Shown here: piece after piece, positions 35,340-45,897 of the stretch
How positions within the stretch are numbered: the stretch's first letter is position 1
Layout of the letters: every line of letters starts with the position of its first letter
Source: Gigaspora rosea
Taxonomy: Eukaryota; Glomeromycota; Glomeromycetes; Diversisporales; Gigasporaceae
Reading direction: 5' to 3'
Assembly (NCBI GenBank): GCA_003550325.1
Contig: QKWP01000846.1
Coordinates: 25,490-89,489 of the forward strand
Length of the DNA stretch: 64,000 nt
Made by a program: the position numbers and the translations under genes
Notes under the pieces: generated by a model
Seen by the model: the letters and a program-made list of their open reading frames with translations, nothing else
Databases searched by the model: none
What the model was told of the DNA's origin: nothing

Positions 35340-36686
35340 TAAATCTCGCAAACAGCAATCCCAATGGCTCCTGTGAGTTCATCGGATAAAGTAATGTAGG
35401 CTTGATTTCCACCGTTTTGACTTTGTGTTGCCCTATTACTATTGTTATTACTATTGTTATTACTATTATTATTAGATCGGTTATTTGTACTTGGATTTTG
35501 GTTGTTTCGAGGTGGTATATTGTTTGATCTTGAGGGCATGTTATTTCTATTTTGGCTATTGGTAGATCGATTTTGCCAGGTCCCACTGTTATTATTGTTA
35601 TATGGAGTCTGTATATAGCAGTCTCTTGCTATATGTCCTTTCCTACCACATTGATAACAGATGATACCAAATGGGAAGGGACGGGGTGGAACGGATGAGC
35701 TTTGGGACGTAGGGCCAGTACCTACTTTCTTTTTTTCATCTTGCTTTTGTAGCAGGGTCTTCATATTCTGTGCCATATCTGATATAGCCTTCTTCAATTC
35801 TCCAATTTCTTCATTAGCAGAACTTTCGCGGCTTAGGTAGCTTCTCTTCAAGGAGTACAAACTTAGTGGACCTCCTCTGGAATATGCGGCTTCGGTGGCT
35901 TTCGCCTTTTTTAAGGCTTGTTGAATGGTTGTTGGACACTCCATTTCAACTGGCTCCTTTAATTCTTGTCTCAACCCGTCAATAAATTGTCTAATACGGT
36001 CCACCTGTGGGTACCTTTGTGTAGGGTCAGCTTTTCGATAAAGTTTCCAACTCGTCATAGTACTCGTCCACTGTCTCTCCTAATCCTTGTTGGCGGCTTC
36101 AGAGCTCAGCAATCCATCGATTTTGCTGATGCATGGTACAGAATTGTCGCTCAAACAGATGAATGAACGAATGTCGTGGCCGGGTTTGATCATTCCAAGT
36201 TTGTACCGTATAGGCGACATTTCTCCACCAAGTATACGCCGGCCCTTTCAAGTATGATGGTAGGATATCAAATCTTCTAGCTTCACTTATATAGTTGGCT
36301 ACACAAGCTTCATCAAACTCGTCTAGCCAGGTGAGTGGATCCTGATCACCACCACTAAATGTCAGAAATTTCACCACTTTAGATTCTCGGGGCTGAGCTG
36401 GGGCATTATTTCCCATTGCTAATATAAGGTTATTCATACTTTGTAATAATTGTCCCATGGGATCGGTGCCAGCAGCTCCCGGGGCTGGAGGTGGTAGATA
36501 GGGTGCTCGTACTGGCGGATTTGGTGGGGTTAGTGCTCGAATCGGAGGGTCTGGTGGGGGTTGTTGTTGAATTGGGGAATTTGGTGGAGGTTGATTTTGT
36601 GCAGAGCGTCGAGGTACCGGAGCAACTCTTCTAGGAGGTGGTGGGTTTGTACAGGAGTTGGTGGCTGTCTTTGTGGTGGAGGACAT
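35340..36686 (-). mobile_element. Gag region of the Gypsy fossil
   Basis: It begins with a Pro-rich stretch (PPNSPIQQQPPPDPP), then a retrotransposon gag domain (VKFLTFSGGDQDPLTWLDEF, YTWWRNVAY), and near its C-terminal side a CCHC zinc knuckle (CYQCGRKGHIARDC) followed by an Asn-rich tail. It is the structural protein of the element. Between it and the 5' LTR lie about 880 bp of leader with no clear frame. Confidence 0.9.
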
Positions 36687-37570
36687 TAATTATCGAAGCG
36701 AACTTGGGAGGTCTGAAGAAATCGATTATTTTCATTCCGGATTCCCAGTTCTAACGGGTCTACAATTGGGTCATTGATCTGAGGTCTTCGGTATCCATGT
36801 GCGTATACCCTGTTAGCTCTTTGTTGCAAATACTATTCATCTTGGTAATCGATATTTCTGTATCGATTGTCGGTTACTACATCATGAAGGGGTAAAATCG
36901 GTACTTCATCGGGATTCGCAACAATTATTCGGTCATCCTCTTCTTCCTCATTGGCACAGTATTCATACCGGATCGGTACTGGTGTGAAAGGCCTACCGGC
37001 ATCTTTCTGATAACGTGGTGTGTTATACCCTCATCATATTCTCAAGGTTCGAAATTTATCATGTCATCATAATCATTGAGCCTTCATATGTTACGTTGAG
37101 CTGGGGATGCCGATGTTTCTGCCCTTGGACTAGTGATGCCACCGAAATTGATTTTTAAAAAAGGCCTATTTTGTCTTCATTAGAGAAAATTAAAATTTTT
37201 TATAAGGAAGAGCAAATAAAATTTATAAAGATGTGTTCCTTATAATTTCGTCTATTCAAAAAAAGTATCAAATAATTTCGTCTTTCAAGTAAAATAGGTC
37301 AAAAACAATTTCGTCTTCAAATTTTAATTTCGGGTTTTAGAACCTCATCCTCATATATACCTTGGACTAGTGGTTATGTTTGATGCGGTTAATACCAAGT
37401 TACTTGTTGATTTTGGTAGAAGAGATTTCGGATTGGACTTATATACTTTATTAATTTTTTTTTTATAAGAGCGATTTAGATAAGAAAACTCATATAATGG
37501 GACTCTATTATATATATATATATATATTTTTTTTTTTTTTAGGCAACCCGGTCCTGTCGTTGTTGCCAAA

Positions 37571-38141
37571 TGTAATCGAGTTATTCGATTATATATTTAA
37601 AAGATTGGGTTTTTAAAAGAATTTTTAAAGTGTTTTTTTTTATTGAGATAAGTATTTTTTACGTCCGAAATCTGTCTTTGCAAAGGTACTTTTTGCTCCC
37701 ATTTTATAACTTTTGCTTTTACTAATCATTGTCTATTTTTAGGTGATCTGATCACGGTACTCAAGATGCGATACGGTTTCATACATAAGGATTGATGCTC
37801 TATGATCATATGCATAACGATTGATGCATCATGATGATATGCACACGATGATAGAGAATAAACATGTACGGGGCAACGATACAAATATCGGCGTATATTG
37901 TAAACAAATAAACGAATAAATAAATAAACAAATAACAAATAGATTTAAAGACTAATATAAACAATAAATACTAAGTATCGGAATTAACTATAATAAGATA
38001 AATATAAAATGTACGAAGAGTTCAATGGTCGTCACATGACTATTGTCATGTGTCGTAGGCACGTGACCGGCGCAGTACGTATCGTTGTACCAATATCCCT
38101 ATCGTTGTACCGATATCCCTAAATTGGCCTACTATTTCACA
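37571..38141 (-). repeat. 5' LTR of the Gypsy fossil
   Basis: 571 bp; longer than its partner through two short extra stretches near 37970 and 38033. Just inside the LTR (element orientation) the sequence TTTGGCAACAACGACAGG could be the primer-binding site; the matching tRNA was not identified. Confidence 0.92.
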
Positions 38142-38159
38142 ATAGGTTATATTTAAAAT

Positions 38160-38380
38160 TTGAATAACCAAAAAAAAAAAAAAAAAAAATTTTTTTTGGA
38201 GAAAAATTTTTTTTAAAAAAAATTTTTGAAAAAAAATTTTTTTTGGTGAAAATATTTTTTAAAAGAAAATTTTTTTTGGAGAAAATATTTTTTAAAAGAA
38301 AATTTTTTTTGAAGAAAAATTTTTTTTAAGAAAATAGTTTTTTGAAAAAAAAATATATTTGTTATATTTTTAAGTGGATA
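38160..38380. repeat. Alternating A-run/T-run low-complexity stretch
   Basis: Blocks of A and T runs alternate with a loose step near 40 bp (GAAAATATTTTTTAAAAG, GGAGAAAA). It could fold into many hairpins. It lies directly outside the retroelement. Confidence 0.6.
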
Positions 38381-38406
38381 AAATTATTTAAATATTAAAG
38401 CTTATA

Positions 38407-38696
38407 TGGGGTGTTCCAAGTTAAAAGGGCCCATTTTTACAATTTTTTGAAAAATGAGTTTTTATTAGATTCATATAAATTTTGACATGATTGACATTTT
38501 TCAATTATAAAGGAAAGTCGATTTGCATAATAAAAAATCAAGATAATGTAAAAGAAAAATTACACGAAGTTGCGTAGGGCAAACACATCACGAGATTACC
38601 CGATAGTCACCTGTTACCTTAAACCAATCAAAGTCGTTACATTTGATTAATTCCGGATCAGTCCGAAAATGGGCCCTTTTAACTTGGAACACCCCA
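38407..38696. mobile_element. MITE with perfect 31-bp inverted ends, 290 bp
   Basis: Both ends begin TGGGGTGTTCCAAGTTAAAA and stay identical for 31 bp; TA at 38405-38406 and 38697-38698. The TA duplication suggests Tc1/mariner. The perfect ends suggest a young copy. From 38700 to 39627 I see no gene. Confidence 0.8.
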
Positions 38697-39627
38697 TATA
38701 TAAAATAAGGTTAATTAGCTCTAATAAAAAGTGGATAAAATTTACAAAAAGTTTATATTAAAGCCAATATAACCTCTATATGGGGTCCTGATGCGCCACA
38801 CTAAGAGCTTTATTTTTAAAAAAAGTTCATCCAAATTGAACTACTAGATGCAAAGATAATTGCAAAAAACAACAGATACAGGATGTAGATGAGATTTTCT
38901 GGGTCACATGAACCCTGACTCTCTAACCCATATAAAACAAAAAAGAACGATTTAAGTATAATTGAAAAAAAAATGGCACTAAAAGAACTACTCAAATGAT
39001 TAATATCATTAATAAATATGAATTACGTATTATTTTAATAATTTGTTACGTCAAGTCGCCCGAGTCATTTTTCAATCAATGAAAATTGAAAAATGACAAC
39101 TGTAAAGTACTGACTCTATGATTGGTACCTGGAGCAATTCATATTATATCCGAAGAATAACGTCTTTATGCTTTGGAGGATACCAAGTTGGTGTAAAACA
39201 CATTGAAAACTGGCAAAGTTGAAATAAAAAATGCTCACCAAATACATCTCAACCCGAGAAGTATTATCATTAGTTATTATATAAGTTATACCACGATTTC
39301 TGTTAATAGATTAATATAAATCATAACTAGTTGATAGCTAACGATTGATTGTAATCGAACCAGTTGACAATAAATCGATTAGTTGTTTAAATGTCGATTA
39401 GTTGAAAAGTTGAAAAGTTGCCAACTAGTTGGTTGTTCAATTAACGATTTGGAACACTATTCATATCAGATATGGAACATTTTCAAGGATCGACGAAATC
39501 AAATGGATCTTCCACATGCTTGATCTTAATATACCTTATCATTGGCTCCTAACAAAGTGTCAAAATTTTTTGATAAAAGTGACATTACTGGGTGTTTTCA
39601 TCGTACCCTAAGCGAGAAAAAAACAAA

Positions 39628-41924
39628 ATGAAGGTACGGAAACCTTTTTCTTCGATTAGAACCGAAAGAACGTCCATAAATATATACTTTCTTTAGATCG
39701 CTATAGAAGGTTGCTGTCATAACCAATTGGAGTTGATTTATAAAACTATTGATTACATAGAGAAAGAGAAAAATATCAAAATTGATTTATTGTTAATATG
39801 CGGAGATGTTCAGGTTTGAAAGTTTAGCATATTGGTAAATTATTTACGCGCTAGCGTTCAAAACCAAAAAAAAAAAAATTGTCTAGACTATACGAAACAG
39901 GACAGATTTAGACTCTACCAGTATGCCAGATCACTACAAAGAAATGGGCACATTTTATAAATATTATTCGGGTGAACTTAAAGCTCCAATTCCGACAATT
40001 TTTATTGGTGGGAATCATGAAGCGAGTAACTACCTGTGGGAATTGTAAGCATAACCATTGGCTTTTTTAAAATCGTATACAGTCAACTCTCTATACCGAA
40101 CTTGTTTTTGTTAAGAAAATGGCTTCAAAAAAATTTAATTTACAAATGTATCTTTAAACCGAATTCCATAATAAAAATTTAAATTTTAAGGTTCAGTTTG
40201 CCTGGAGTTTATTAAGTGTTCAGTTTATCCAGGTTCAGTTTAGAGAGAGGCGACTGTATTAGAATATGAATTTTTGAAATTTAGCTTTATTTTCTTTAAT
40301 AGGTATTATGGAGGGTGGGTGTGTGAAAATGTTTACTATCTCGGTTGTTCCGGAGTTGTGAATTTTGGGGGTCTTCGTATAGGAGGACTCAGTGGAATAT
40401 ATAAACAAAGAGACTATGGGTTGGGTGTGTTATAGGAAAATTGTGTGAAATTATCACTTATGATTTTCTATAAATTAAATAATAGTTAAATAATAATAGT
40501 TTTTTTTTTGATTTATGATAGGTCACTTTGAAACGTTTCCATATACAAATGATACTATAAGATCTATTTATCATGTAAGACGATATGAAATGTTCAAACT
40601 TAACATGGTATGTTATTCTTTCTTACCCGACTTGGTCGATCATACATCCATTTCTTCAATGATCTATACTTACTTCAATCGGATGCGGACAGATTAGACA
40701 ACCTATAGATATATTCCTTTCTCATGATTGGCCTGAAAATATTACAAGATTTGGAGATGAGAAAAGGCTTAAACGAATAAAGCAAGGTCTTGCACCAGAT
40801 GTAAGTAAATGAAATTAATAGTCACTTAAAATTTTAAAATGTGTTCTAATCGATTAATCACTTTTTTACAGATTGAAAGGGTCAGGCTTGGAAATCCATA
40901 TTGCGAATTGTTGCTTTATAAAATAAAACCAAGGTACTGGTTTGCTGCGCATCTTCACGTCAAATTTGCTGCATTGATACCTCATGATGTTCCACAAACA
41001 GTAACAGCTCCAAATCCAGATGAGATACCTATCTCTCTTGATGAAGCTGTTACCGATCAGAATGAAATAGATGATCCAGATCCGGATGAATTACCCTCTT
41101 TCATCGATGATATCGATACTACAAACGTCGTTATTGAGACTGATGAGATACAAATTGTTGACTCTGAGGAAACACAAATTGCGAATGATATAACGGCTGA
41201 ATTGCCACTGGACTTGGAAAATCTTGACGAATTTGTGACTTCTTCAATTCCTTCCTCAACTCCTTCCAATACGCAGGGTTCATATACTCGTTTTTTATCG
41301 CTCGATAAATGCCTGCCTGGTCGCGAATTTTTACAGGTCTATATTTGTAAATTCTATCTTCGTCAATATTATTATACTATATATATTTTTTTAGTTACAT
41401 ATTATATTTTAATTAATATTGAGTAGGTCTTAGATTTCCCTGAAGCAAATGGACCTCTAGAACTCAGTTATGATGAAGAATGGTTGGCAATAACAAAGGC
41501 TACGCATCAATTTTTTTCTGTGACATATAAGCAGGCTTCTTTACCGACAGAAAGTCAAATGCAAGAGTATGTTTATTGAAAATGGGGGGGGGGGTTTTTC
41601 ATTATAATTTAAATAACTTGCAATTTTTAAATATTTCAAGTCCACTTGATAACTCTCAAGAATGGGTTCGTAATAATATTTTGCAAAAAGACTCTGGGCT
41701 TTTGATTCCAAAGAATTTTCTTCCTACAGCACCCGCACATAATGCCAGCAATCTACAAGAGTATAATTTGAGTAAGTAAATATTTACGATGTTACATAAA
41801 AATGACTAGCAAATTTTCTGACATTTTTTTTTTAGATATCCCATTCTTAAATCCACAGACCGTTGCTTTCACCCAGATGCTGGAGATTGAAAACAAGATT
41901 AACCCAGATGGTCAAAGGGTTTGA
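39628..41924 (+). CDS. DBR1: RNA lariat debranching enzyme
   Basis: Nuclear metallophosphoesterase that cuts the 2'-5' bond of spliced intron lariats. Ten exons: 39628-39633, 39697-39813, 39887-40044, 40303-40424, 40522-40607, 40693-40800, 40872-41336, 41427-41566, 41641-41771, 41836-41924; all in frame, 473 residues. Exon 1 encodes only Met-Lys. Metal-site residues expected for the family are present: C8 and H10 (EGCCH), D39 (CGD), N84 (GGNHE), H174 (SHDWP), H226 and H228 (AHLHVKF). [21 protein letters not shown] and [12 protein letters not shown] are family signatures. Exon 7 continues into an acidic, Ser/Thr-rich linker (about 235-335); the C-terminal domain ends with EYNLSN and NPQT. For exon 3 I chose the acceptor at 39885-39886 because it alone gives the conserved RN.TDL. 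Intron 3 holds a MITE. Confidence 0.95.
40080..40256. mobile_element. Pogo-like MITE in DBR1 intron 3, 177 bp
   Basis: Ends CAGTCAACTCTCTATACCGA (left) and CAGTCGCCTCTCTCTAAACT (right, read inward), TA at 40078-40079 and 40257-40258. It lies between exons 3 and 4 (intron 40045-40302). Without element and one TA the intron would be 79 nt, close to the other introns of the gene. It is a sister of the MITE at 43484-43687. Confidence 0.88.
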
Positions 41925-42439
41925 TGAAACGATCGGGTTTTTTCTTAACTTGTATTTATATATGATTTTCTTGGTTTAATACCTATATATTGTATTTTTA
42001 CAAATTTTCCATTTAAAGACTAAAATACTTAGTGAATAATAAGTATTATAAGATAATGTTATAAACTTAAGAAACATTTCATAAATTAATAACTATTTAG
42101 TGGTTAAACTGTACTTAGAACAACTACGTCCTGAGATGCTTCGTCGACAACTCTAGCTATACGCATATCATCGCACAAATCGGTTCATTATCATAATGTT
42201 TTTCTCAAGAGGTTGGAATGACCCAATAAAAGATTCAGTGCATAAGTCAAACCACAAACTCGGGCCGGCTTGACAATTAAATTTGACCATAATTTGAAAT
42301 TGGCCCAAATTTACGTTAACTTTGCAAGTTATCGGTATTTAGGGTGTTAAATTTCATGTAAGTTACATGTAATTTACTGACGTAAATTACACGGGTCAAG
42401 AAAATTCCGGGCTGTAGATCATTTCCGACCAAGGTTCAT

Positions 42440-42745
42440 TTTAAATTTTGAATTTTTTTAAACTTCTAGCGAAGATTTCTCAATAACTAATTATCAAATT
42501 CCGTAAATATTTTTTATTTTAATTCTATACATTCGTAGTATTGAAATATAAAAGGTTTATTGAATTTGATTTAGTGGTTATTGAGAAATCTTTGTTAGAA
42601 TTTTTAAAAAAAAACTTGAGAAAAAAAAAACCAAAATCGTGCAAATTTTCTCTTTTTTAAACTTTAAACAATGATTTCCCGACAACCATCTATTCGAATT
42701 CAATGAAATTTTTTTATTTTAATTCTATGAATTTATAGAATTTTT
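42440..42745. repeat. Hairpin units of a dispersed A+T-rich palindromic family
   Basis: A first unit (about 42460-42605) pairs GCGAAGATTTCTCAATAACTA with TAGTGGTTATTGAGAAATCT; a second starts at about 42655 (TTTAAACTTTAAACAATGAT) and stops near 42740. Both have a central TTTTAATTCTATA-type core. The same unit occurs at 18905, 50270-51000, 51950-52330, 55920-56100, 57150-57420 and 58010-58110. From 41925 to 42440 no gene is seen; a GTAATTTACTGACGTAAATT palindrome (about 42370) is shared with 27830. Confidence 0.6.
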
Positions 42746-42778
42746 TATTTTTTTTTTGCATATGCGATACATTGCACT

Positions 42779-42914
42779 CAGTGTTGGGCTCTGGACCAAA
42801 AGTCCGCTTTACTGGACTTATAAACTGGACTACTGGACTTATAGGTCCAGTGGACCAATTTATAAGTCCAGTTCCAGTTCAATTTTACCGGACTTATAAG
42901 CGAGCCCAACACTG
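42779..42914. mobile_element. hAT-like MITE, 136 bp
   Basis: Perfect 13-bp inverted ends CAGTGTTGGGCTC, flanked by 8-bp duplications ATTGCACT at 42771-42778 and 42915-42922. CAGTG-type ends with 8-bp duplications are the hAT signature. The interior is built from repeated ACTGGACTTATAA words in both orientations. Confidence 0.92.
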
Positions 42915-42919
42915 ATTGC

Positions 42920-43130
42920 ACTCTATAAGATCCGGTGTAATGTGAAATCAAAACAATAAATTAATTCGTTAGTTTAGGGTTAGGGTAAGGGTTAGGATAG
43001 CATGTTTTAGCAAAGGGTTTCTAATCCAAAATTTTGTAAGGAATTTTTTTTGTTAGAGCACAAAAGATGGTTTTACATAAAATTCTGCAGACATGTGATA
43101 ATATGTGCTAAAATTCTATTGACCAAAAAT
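42920..43130. repeat. Part of a TTAGGG-bearing element hosting the hAT MITE
   Basis: To the right of the hAT MITE come GGTGTAATGTGAA, a TTTAGGGTTAGGGTAAGGGT stretch (about 42973) and AAAATTTTGTAAGGAATTTT. Read in inverse orientation this parallels the interior of the elements at 8226-8577 and 52360-52680. The borders are unclear. Confidence 0.45.
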
Positions 43131-43350
43131 AAAATGCAGATTATTATTACATTCTTTGATTAAAAGGTTAACTTTTGATATTAGGGTGATCCTGTGGCAT
43201 AATTGGTTTAAATCATGTGCTTGCAAAATTTTTATATGGTTAGAGAAATGCAGTAAATCATGTAATTTTTTAGTGGAGAGAGAGGTTTCTACTTTATCAG
43301 CCCCACCAGGAGTTTAGACACTTTTGCAGTAATATCAGATATAGTGTGGC

Positions 43351-43805
43351 CAGTGTTGGCTTGACCAGACCAATTTGACCATTGGACCAGACCAATTTGA
43401 CCAATTTGACCGGTCTGGTCAAAGGACCTGTACTGGTCAAATTGGTCAAATAGCATATTTAATATAATTTATTATATAATATACAGTCAACTCTCTTTAA
43501 TCCGAACTGCTGGGACTGCTTTTTTTTACTATATAAAAATTTAAAAAAGTTCAGTTTTCAGAAAGTTATATATGGCTTATCCAAACTTTATAATAAAATT
43601 TACAAATGTTCTAGAAGATTTTGTTCAGTTTAGAGAGAGTTTAATAGTGTTCAGTTTAGAGTAGTTCGGATTAGAGAGAGGCGACTGTATATATAATATT
43701 TATATAATAGACTTGACCAATTTGACCAGTTTGACCAATTGACCAATTTGACCAGACCAATTTGACCAGCAAATTTTTGGTTGACCACCATATCACCCAA
43801 CACTG
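43351..43805. mobile_element. hAT-like MITE, nested and itself interrupted
   Basis: Ends CAGTGTTGGC (left) and CAGTGTTGGG (right, read inward), 8-bp duplications AGTGTGGC at 43343-43350 and 43806-43813. The interior is made of many ACCAATTTGACC words. The MITE at 43484-43687 splits it. Confidence 0.9.
43484..43687. mobile_element. Pogo-like MITE inside the hAT MITE, 204 bp
   Basis: Ends CAGTCAACTCTCTTTAATCC and, read inward from the right, CAGTCGCCTCTCTCTAATCC; TA at 43482-43483 and 43688-43689. It is the innermost and so the youngest of three nested elements. Confidence 0.88.
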
Positions 43806-44763
43806 AGTGTGGCATATTCAGATTAACTTTTTGACTTTATTGTTAAAGTTAGGGTTAGGGTTTGTGTATATAGCCTTAGAAGGCCACTATCTATATGTAA
43901 AATCATGTTTTGAATATTTTTAAGGCTAATTTAAACACTAATTTTCAGTATTTTTGCTCTTTTCTTTTTTTTTTCTTCTTGTACACATGTTTTGTTTTGA
44001 TATCGAACTGATCCAGTACAATCAAAATTTATATTCTCTGATTGGTTAATTCTCATACACCATGTCACATTACTGCAAAAGTGTCTAAACCTCTGATATG
44101 GTTTACTTTATTATGTCCTATATATATAGTAAAATAGCCAATAATATTAAAGTATTTATTATAATAAAAATCACAAATAGTTGCTACATAGTAAAGTCTA
44201 AATTTTACTATGTCAATTGATAATTATCAATTAAGTAAACTTGTTTGGAATAGCAAAATACATATACTTTAAAATTTTATTAAAATTAAAAAAGTTTTTA
44301 TTATTTAACTTTTAATTTTGACATTCATTGAATATATTTTTTTAAAAAATTTTAATTAATAAAAAGTTTTTCAATACTAGTAAAAATTTTAGAGTAATTG
44401 TATTTTGACCTTCTAAACAAGTTTACTTAATTGCCAATCCAGATAAGATCGGCAATATTTCTATATTTAGAATTGGGGCAAAGCAAATATATAAACAAGG
44501 TAGTACAAAATCTGGATCAGGCCTGTATATATAAAATTTTTATATGATTTAAAGAATTTTAAAGATGTTTTTACTCATATCTTCTTATCTACTGGTCTGA
44601 TTTTAATGACATTTTACTAGTAGATGCACAAGAACCTGCTCTACAACTTTACTTATATCAAAAAATAATATTTACTTAGTACAAAAAAAACTTTTTATTA
44701 GGCCTAAAACAGATTTACTAATATATTGTTTATATATTTGTTTATCCCCAATTCCAAATATGG

Positions 44764-45289
44764 GGGACCGTTAAAGCCAGGTACCTTTATATGTTTTTTA
44801 TTTTTTAATTAAAATTAGGATAAGGATTAGTTAGGAGTTAGGGTTAGGGATGTTTTATAGGTAAAATTGCCTTCCCGTCATTTTTTATTAATGCTCCAAG
44901 AAGGTTTAGACCAGTGTCTGAAATTCAATTTTTAAATTAGTTGCGGGCTGCAACTAAATAAAAAAAAATAGTTGCGGATTATAAGAATTTATAAAAATTT
45001 AGTTGCGCATATAAGCATTTAATCAAAATTTATTAGTAAAATTTGCAAATTTATGTGTGGAATTTGCATATGCACTTCAGATTTTGGTTGCGGAAATTTA
45101 AAATTTGTTGCGGTCTGCAGACTCCGCAACCCAATTTCAGACACTGGTTTAGACACTCGTTTCTTGTATTTTTAGTGTTTTTCACTTTTTTCTTTGTTTT
45201 TGTTTTGTCGGGCTGATCCGTGACAATCAAAATTTTACAATTTGATTGGCTGTAAGTCACGTGATGGTACCTGGCTTTAACAGATCCCC
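44764..45289. mobile_element. Non-autonomous MULE-like element with nested hAT MITE
   Basis: The inverted ends share GTTAAAGCCAGGTACC behind a G run (left GGGACCGTTAAAGCC, right GGGGATCTGTTAAAGCC read inward), and the words AAATATGG flank it (44756-44763 and 45290-45297). The ends resemble those of the full MULE 100 bp to the right (GTCTAAAGCCGTGTCC, then ATCACGTGA), so the latter's transposase type may have mobilised it. The interior carries GTTAGGGTTAGGG (about 44837). Confidence 0.72.
44912..45146. mobile_element. hAT-like MITE, 235 bp
   Basis: Perfect 14-bp inverted ends CAGTGTCTGAAATT, 8-bp duplications GTTTAGAC at 44904-44911 and 45147-45154. Inserted in the MULE-like element 44764-45289. 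Confidence 0.93.
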
Positions 45290-45897
45290 AAATATGGTAA
45301 TAATATAGCTATAGTGCCGATCTTATCCGGATTGGTAATTAAATGACTTTAGTCAAATCATATGATATGGGCTTAGTGCTGCAAAAAGGGGGGAACGTCT
45401 AAAGCCGTGTCCAATCACGTGATTATACGGCCTCCGAACTGTGAGCCGGCTTTTATAATACTAATGATAGCCAATCAGTGTAGCATAATATAACGCGAAA
45501 GTGTATACATGTACCCCACGCATATTTTGAACAGATTTTTTTCCTCTCTTACATAAATGCTGAAGTGCAAATACGAAGATTTGAAAAACTTTTTTTTATA
45601 CGTATTGCAATAAAGAAATTTAGACCTGCAAGCTTTTTTTTTTATTTGAAACGTTTTTTTTATTTTTTTTATAAGAAAAATTCCAGTTAAAAATTTTGAC
45701 TGCCGAATTTTTTTTTAAGAAAAATTTTATATGTTCAACACGAACTCTTTATTTTTTGAATCTCAAATTTTACAAGCGCCACCCAGTTAAAAACTTTGTC
45801 CTGCCACTTTTTTTCTTTTTTTTTTAAGAAAAAAATTTATTAAAGTGCTCAACTTTTTTTTTTTAATATTATCCCAGCAAGAATCCCCTTTGTAATC

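Larger units (their letters stand above)
30553..38141 (-). mobile_element. Ty3/Gypsy LTR retrotransposon fossil, about 7.6 kb
   Basis: Complete outline of a Gypsy element read on the minus strand: 5' LTR 37571-38141, gag, protease, reverse transcriptase, RNase H, integrase, a G-rich polypurine tract at about 31100-31116, 3' LTR 30553-31099. ATAG at 30549-30552 and 38142-38145 is the 4-bp target duplication. The LTRs begin TGTGAAATAG and end CGATTACA in element orientation. They differ from each other at roughly 4% of sites by eye, plus two short length differences, so the insertion is not recent but not ancient. The coding part is broken in about half a dozen places, and a MITE lies within pol. 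The gag-protease-RT-RNase H-integrase order is the Gypsy order. Confidence 0.95.
43312..44090. mobile_element. TTAGGG-bearing inverted-repeat element, carrier of two nested MITEs
   Basis: The outer ends are inverted copies of GTTTAGACACTTTTGCAGTA and stay identical for 22 bp. Without the insertion at 43351-43805 it is about 320 bp. The interior has GTTAGGGTTAGGG (about 43850) and a GAACTGATCCAGTACAATC block shared with the element at 44764-45289. I could not confirm a target duplication. Confidence 0.65.

Noticed and set aside
39839-39906. Alternative DBR1 exon 3 acceptor at the CAG ending 39900
   Set aside because: It puts exon 3 out of frame; the site ending at 39886 gives the conserved TIRNRTDL segment.
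40839-40871. Start codon and N-terminus for a separate gene within DBR1
   Set aside because: It lies in intron 6; the downstream frame is exon 7 of DBR1 and carries its AHLHVKF metal-site motif.
41057-41269. Ser-rich minus-strand frame
   Set aside because: Antisense of the acidic linker of DBR1 exon 7.
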